DNA of 64,000 nucleotides. It comes from CADEFQ01 sp050249415 (lineage in GTDB: Bacteria; Pseudomonadota; Gammaproteobacteria; Steroidobacterales; Steroidobacteraceae). How positions within the stretch are numbered: the first letter of the stretch is position 1; every line of letters starts with the position of its first letter. The stretch lies in the NCBI GenBank assembly GCA_050249415.1, contig JBFWQO010000001.1:62001-126000 (forward strand), written 5' to 3'. The notes under the pieces are model-generated. The model was not told the DNA's origin. It did not search any database and was given only the letters and a program-made list of their open reading frames with translations. The translations under genes and the position numbers were made by a program. This document shows positions 58,344-64,000 of this stretch, in pieces.

Positions 58344-59848
58344 ATGGCAGATTCGATGTCGACTACGGTGGTCGCGGGGGAATCCGGCCGTTCGTTCTTC
58401 GGCCATCCGCGGGGGCTCGCCACGCTGTTCTTCACGGAGATGTGGGAGCGTTTCACTTATTACGGCATGCGGGCGATCCTCGTGCTGTTCCTCGTCGCGA
58501 CCATCGAGGAAGGCGGCCTCGGCATCGACGATCGCACCGGCAACGCGATCTACGGTCTCTACATTTCCGGCACGTACCTGCTGTCGCTCGCGGGCGGCTG
58601 GATCGCCGACCGGCTGACCGGCGCGCAGCGCGCGGTGTGGTGGGGCGGCATCTTCATCATGGCCGGCAACGCGCTGCTCGCGACCGGCTCGACGCAGTTG
58701 TTCTTCCTCGGGCTCATGCTGATCGTGTGCGGCGTGGGCCTCCTGAAGCCGAACATCAGCGCGATCGTCGCGCAGCTGTACCCGGAAGGCGGTTCGCGCC
58801 GCGACGCGGGCTTCTCGATCTTCTACATGGGCATCAACGTCGGTGCGTTTCTCGGTTCGACGATCGTGCCGATCCTCGCGGCGCGCTACGGCTGGCGCAT
58901 GGGCTTCGCGGCGCCCGCGATCGGCATGCTGCTCGGGCTCGTGCAGTTCGCGCTGACGCGCCACTACCTCGGGCATGCCGGCGTCGAACCGGGGATATCG
59001 CATCCGGACCCCGCCGCGACCCGCCGCGCCTGGTGGATCGTCGCCGCGGTCGTCGCGGTGCTCTTCATCGTGGTCGGGCTCGCGATCGGCGGGCGCATCC
59101 GGATCGATCCGGTGCGCCTGCTCGACAGGTCGTTCTGGGCGATCTCGGCGTTCGCCGCCGGTTACTTCGCCTACATGCTGTTCTTCGCCGGCCTAGACGC
59201 GGTCGAACGCAAGCGCGTGCTCGTAATGATCGCGCTGTTCATCGCCTGCGCGATGTTCTGGGCGGGATTCGAGCAGGCGGGCTCGTCGCTCAACATCTTC
59301 GCCGACCGCCACACCGACCGCCAGATCGGCGGCTGGCTGATGCCCGCGGGCGTGCTGCAGAACATCAATCCGCTCTTCATCATCATCTTCGCGCCGGTGT
59401 TCGCGGCGCTGTGGATCGCTCTCGGCAAGCGCAACCTCGACCCGTCGGCGCCGGTGAAGTTCGCGCTCGGCCTCATCCTGATGGGGTGCGGCTTCGTCGT
59501 GATGTATTTCGCCGCGCAGTACGTCGTCGCGGGCGAGAAGGTGCTGCCGACCTGGCTGATCCTCACCTACCTCTTCCACACCTTCGGCGAGCTGTGCCTG
59601 TCGCCGGTCGGGCTCTCGTCGATGTCGAAGCTCGCGCCCGCGCGCTTCGTCGGCCAGGCGCTCGGCGTGTGGTTCCTCGCGACCGCGATCGGCAACAACC
59701 TCGCGGGCCAGTTCGCCGGCGAGTTCGACCCGGACAACATCGCCGCGATGCCGCACCAGTTCCTCGGCATCTTCTGGTGGGGCGCGATCGGCGGCGCCGT
59801 GCTGCTGCTCATCTCGCCGTACGCGAAGCGCCTGATGGGGGGCGTGAA

Positions 59849-59852
<4 letters not shown>
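58344..59852 (+). CDS. POT/PTR2-family proton-coupled oligopeptide transporter
   Basis: 502 residues with about 12-14 membrane helices. The proton-coupling motif is EMWERFTYYGMR (ExxERFxYY), followed by LAGGWIADRLTG and FYMGINVGAFLGSTIVPILAARYGWRMGFAAPAIGM. Relatives import di- and tripeptides. The TGA shares bases with the GTG start of the M2 peptidase (59849-59852), so uptake and breakdown genes are coupled. The start at ATG 58344 follows GAGAGAG; no upstream extension has a conserved part. Confidence 0.95.
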
Positions 59853-61692
<1,840 letters not shown>

Positions 61693-61696
<4 letters not shown>

Positions 61697-61727
61697 TGGC
61701 CCGTAGCTGATAGCGCATAGCCGGAGG
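61693..61727. repeat. Modular repeat between the M2 and MgtC-like genes
   Basis: CTGATGGCCCGTAGCTGATA followed by GCGCATAGCCGGAGG: AGCTGATAGC-type units, a third sequence variant of the modular repeat family. Confidence 0.5.
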
Positions 61728-61740
61728 GTGCGTTCGCGAC

Positions 61741-62430
61741 ATGCTGCAAACCTGGGAAATCGCTGTCCGCCTCCTGCTCGCCGCCGTGCTCGGCGGGGTG
61801 ATCGGCTTCGACCGTGAACGCCACGCCTGGGCGGCGGGCCTGCGCACGCACATGCTCGTGTGCCTCGGCGCGGCGCTCGCCATGATCGTCTCGGCGTACG
61901 CGTTCTCCGGCATCCTGCAGCAGTGGCCCCGCGCGGTGCTCGACCCGTCGCGCATCGCGGCACAGGTGATCAGCGGCATCGGCTTCCTCGGCGCCGGCAC
62001 CATCATGTTCCTGCATCGCGAGAACGTGATCCGCGGCCTCACCACGGCGGCGGGTCTGTGGACCGTGGCGGCGATCGGGCTCGCCGTGGGCGGCGGGATG
62101 CTCGAGGCGGCCGCGATCGCGACCGCCGTGGCGTGGGTGATCCTCGCGGTGCTGAAGCCGCTGGAACGGCGCTTCGCGCTGCGCAAGTCGTTGCCGCAAT
62201 TGCGGGTCGATTTCGCGGGTCGCGCCTCGCTCGCGGCGATCGAACAACTGCTCGCGCGCTACGAGCTGCCGGCGCTCACCGTCGTGACGCGACACAACCT
62301 GGACGACGGCGACGAGGTCACCATCGAGTTGGCGCGCGGCCCGGCACGCCCCGCACTCGGGGCGCTGGCCGATGCCCTGCGCGCCCTGCCGGGCGTCCAT
62401 GCGGTCGCGCTCGACTTCACTGCGCATTGA
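61741..62430 (+). CDS. MgtC/SapB family membrane protein
   Basis: 229 residues. The N-terminal domain has about five membrane helices with the MgtC blocks LLAAVLGGVIGFDRERHAWAAGLRTHMLVCLGAAL and AAQVISGIGFLGAGTIMFLHRENVIRGLTTAAGLWTVAAIGLAVG. The C-terminal about 80 residues form an ACT-like soluble domain. MgtC inhibits the F1F0 ATP synthase and aids survival in low Mg2+ in some pathogens; here its job is unknown. It sits between two peptide transport genes. Confidence 0.93.
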   Translation: MLQTWEIAVRLLLAAVLGGVIGFDRERHAWAAGLRTHMLVCLGAALAMIVSAYAFSGILQQWPRAVLDPSRIAAQVISGIGFLGAGTIMFLHRENVIRGLTTAAGLWTVAAIGLAVGGGMLEAAAIATAVAWVILAVLKPLERRFALRKSLPQLRVDFAGRASLAAIEQLLARYELPALTVVTRHNLDDGDEVTIELARGPARPALGALADALRALPGVHAVALDFTAH

Positions 62431-62444
62431 CGCTCAGCCCCTGC

Positions 62445-62477
62445 GGCTGAAAGCTATAAGCTATGGGCCATAAGCTT
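62445..62477. repeat. Modular repeat before the OPT gene
   Basis: GGCTGAAAGCTATAAGCTAT followed by GGGCCATAAGCTT: units of AGCTATA type with an internal inverted pair (AAGCTTATGGCCC / GGGCCATAAGCTT partly). It is the same style as 61693. Confidence 0.5.
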
Positions 62478-62492
62478 CTTCCGGGGGTCCCC

Positions 62493-64000
62493 ATGGCCGC
62501 AACGGCCCAGCTGTCTCTCCGTGCCATCGTGCTGTCGATGGTCCTCGCCATGATCCTCGCCGCGGCGAACACCTATCTCGGGCTCTTTGCGGGCCTCACC
62601 ATCGCCTCGGCCATTCCCGCCGCGGTGGTGTCGATGGGCGTGCTGCGCCTCCTCGGCGGCGGCACGATCCTCGAAAACAACATCGTCGCGACGGGCGCGT
62701 CCGCCGCCGCTTCGATCGCCGCGGGCGTCATCTTCACGATTCCCGCGCTCGTGATCCTGCAGTACTGGAGCGACTTCAGGTACTCGTGGGTGTTCGTGAT
62801 CGCGGGCCTCGGCGGCATCCTCGGCGTGCTGTTCTCGGTGCCGCTGCGCCGTTCGCTGATCATCGAGCAGAAGCTCAAGTTTCCCGAAGGCATGGCGGCG
62901 GCGGAGGTGCTGAAGACCGGCGCCAACCCGGCGCAGGGGCTCAGGATCCTCATGGGCTCGGCGCTCGGCGGCGGTCTCGTGAAGCTGTTCGCGGGCAGCG
63001 GCCTCAAGCTGATACCCGACACCGCGGCATTCGCGGCGTATGCGGGCAAGGGCATCGCGTACATGGCGGCGAACCTGTCGCCGGCGCTGCTCGGCGTCGG
63101 TTACATCGTCGGGCTCAATGTCGGCATCGTGATCGTCGGCGGCGGCATCATTTCCTGGAACATCGCGATCCCGCTCTACGCCGCGCATTACGCGAGCGCC
63201 GATCCTGCGCTCGCCACCGCGTTGCAGGGCCTCTCGGCGAACGATGCGGCCTATGCGATCTGGGCGGCGAAGATCCGCTACATGGGCGTCGGCGCGATGC
63301 TGATCGGCGGCCTGTGGGCGGTCGTGAGCCTGCGCAGCTCGCTGCTGTCCGGGGTGAAAAGCGGCCTCGATGCCACGCGCGCGGGCGCGCGCGGCCTCCT
63401 CGCCGAGACCGAACGCGACCTGCCGATGAACTTCGTGCTGATCGGCATCGTGCTGTTCACGATTCCGCTCGCGCTGCTGTACCAGGCGATCGTCGGCAGC
63501 TGGGGCGTGAGCGTGCCGATGACGATCATCATGATCGTGGCGGGCTTCGTGTTCTGCTCGGTGTCGGCCTACATGGCGGGCCTCATCGGTTCGTCGAACA
63601 ACCCGGTCTCGGGCATCACGATCTGCACGATCCTCTTCGCCTCGCTCGTGCTGTGGCTCCTGATGGGGCGCACCGCGCCGCTCGGCCCGGTCGCCGCGAT
63701 CATGATCGGCGCGGTCGTCTGCTGCGCGGCGGCGGTCGGCGGCGACAACCTGCAGGACCTCAAGTGCGGCCAGCTCGTCGGCGCGACCCCGTGGCGCCAG
63801 CAGGTGATGCTCGCGATCGGCGCGGTGTCGTGCGCGCTGGTGATGGCGCCCGTGCTCAACCTGCTGAATGCCGCGTACGGCATCGGCGCCCCGACCGCCG
63901 AGCATCCGACGCCGCTGCTCGCGCCGCAGGCGACGCTGATGGCGTCCGTCGCGCAGGGCATGTTCGGCGGGCAGCTGCCCTGGACCATGGTGACGATCGG
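62493..64000 (+). CDS. OPT-family oligopeptide transporter, 3' partial
   Basis: The frame is open from ATG 62493 to the window end, giving 502 complete codons. It has about a dozen hydrophobic helices and OPT motifs such as LRAIVLSMVLAMILAAANTYLGLFAGLTIASAIPAAVVSMGVLRLL, TILENNIVATGASAAASIAAGVIFTIPALVIL, RRSLIIEQKLKFPEGMAAAEVLKTG and GSSNNPVSGITICTILF. This type moves small peptides or metal-peptide complexes. The usual length is about 600-700 residues, so roughly a quarter is beyond the window. GGGGG lies about 5 nt before the ATG. Confidence 0.93.
   Translation, partial: MAATAQLSLRAIVLSMVLAMILAAANTYLGLFAGLTIASAIPAAVVSMGVLRLLGGGTILENNIVATGASAAASIAAGVIFTIPALVILQYWSDFRYSWVFVIAGLGGILGVLFSVPLRRSLIIEQKLKFPEGMAAAEVLKTGANPAQGLRILMGSALGGGLVKLFAGSGLKLIPDTAAFAAYAGKGIAYMAANLSPALLGVGYIVGLNVGIVIVGGGIISWNIAIPLYAAHYASADPALATALQGLSANDAAYAIWAAKIRYMGVGAMLIGGLWAVVSLRSSLLSGVKSGLDATRAGARGLLAETERDLPMNFVLIGIVLFTIPLALLYQAIVGSWGVSVPMTIIMIVAGFVFCSVSAYMAGLIGSSNNPVSGITICTILFASLVLWLLMGRTAPLGPVAAIMIGAVVCCAAAVGGDNLQDLKCGQLVGATPWRQQVMLAIGAVSCALVMAPVLNLLNAAYGIGAPTAEHPTPLLAPQATLMASVAQGMFGGQLPWTMVTI

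Noticed and set aside
58442..59848. Upstream extension of the M2 peptidase frame through the POT gene
   Set aside because: The extension is out of frame with the transporter, has no domain content, and the lipoprotein signal begins at GTG 59849.
62454..63905. A 483-codon frame opposite the OPT transporter
   Set aside because: Its product is a His/Arg/Asp/Glu-rich low-complexity string, the antisense of hydrophobic transporter codons.

Overview
The window is GC-rich and densely coded, with almost no non-coding DNA. It looks like a chromosomal segment of a beta- or gammaproteobacterium. The strongest evidence is the minus-strand block rsmG - metallopeptidase - parA - parB - atpI - atpBEFHAGDC - glmU, with glmS further along, which is the classic gid/par/atp/glm neighbourhood near a replication origin. 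tatABC, dtd, rimO, a methylcitrate-cycle operon and a YqjD/YqjE/YqjK-type operon agree with this. No rRNA, tRNA, CRISPR array, insertion sequence or prophage was recognised.

Region by region. 1-2.4 kb: the end of a DegV-family gene, then a tightly coupled minus-strand operon (secreted unknown, acetyltransferase, dodecin). 2.5-8 kb: a receiver-like/TPR-like/TonB fusion coupled to a pseudo-receiver Ser/Thr kinase, facing an ADP/ATP-carrier-like transporter and an SDR. 8-13 kb: a two-gene molybdenum hydroxylase (2Fe-2S subunit plus Tat-exported large subunit), an exported M20 hydrolase and a glycosyltransferase. 13-24.5 kb: a CobW/WD40 operon, an ATP-grasp/methyltransferase operon, a PEBP protein, a FAD monooxygenase, a frameshifted relic locus, a triple-repeat lipoprotein and rimO. 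24.4-33.3 kb: the YqjD/E/K-type operon, glmS, tryptophanase, molybdate transporter and glmU. 33.4-42.4 kb: ATP synthase and ParAB. 42.4-50.4 kb: an exported metallopeptidase, rsmG, the methylcitrate cycle (prpBCD) with an acryloyl-CoA-reductase-like gene and an MBL hydrolase. 50.4-64 kb: an S9 peptidase, cytochrome c, dtd, tatABC, a DUF1800/DUF1501 exported pair, then a peptide-use cluster (POT transporter, M2 dipeptidase, MgtC-like protein, OPT transporter running off the end).

Themes. (1) The molybdate transporter and molybdenum hydroxylase, and the tat operon and several predicted Tat substrates, lie in one window. (2) Peptide breakdown and uptake recur: S9, M2 and M20 hydrolases, POT and OPT transporters, tryptophanase. 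(3) Genes are often joined by 4-bp ATGA or GTGA overlaps, and convergent pairs overlap at their 3' ends.

The most unusual signals are a family of short modular repeats built from GCGAACGGC or AGC(T)GATAGC-type units, which sits between ATP-synthase genes and has also entered coding sequence in frame; a 207-bp palindrome between prpC and prpD; -10-like hexamers placed 6-7 nt before several start codons, suggesting leaderless mRNAs; and a receiver-TonB/pseudo-receiver-kinase gene pair whose ribosome-binding site lies in a hairpin. All functional calls come from reading motifs by eye; no database search was run.
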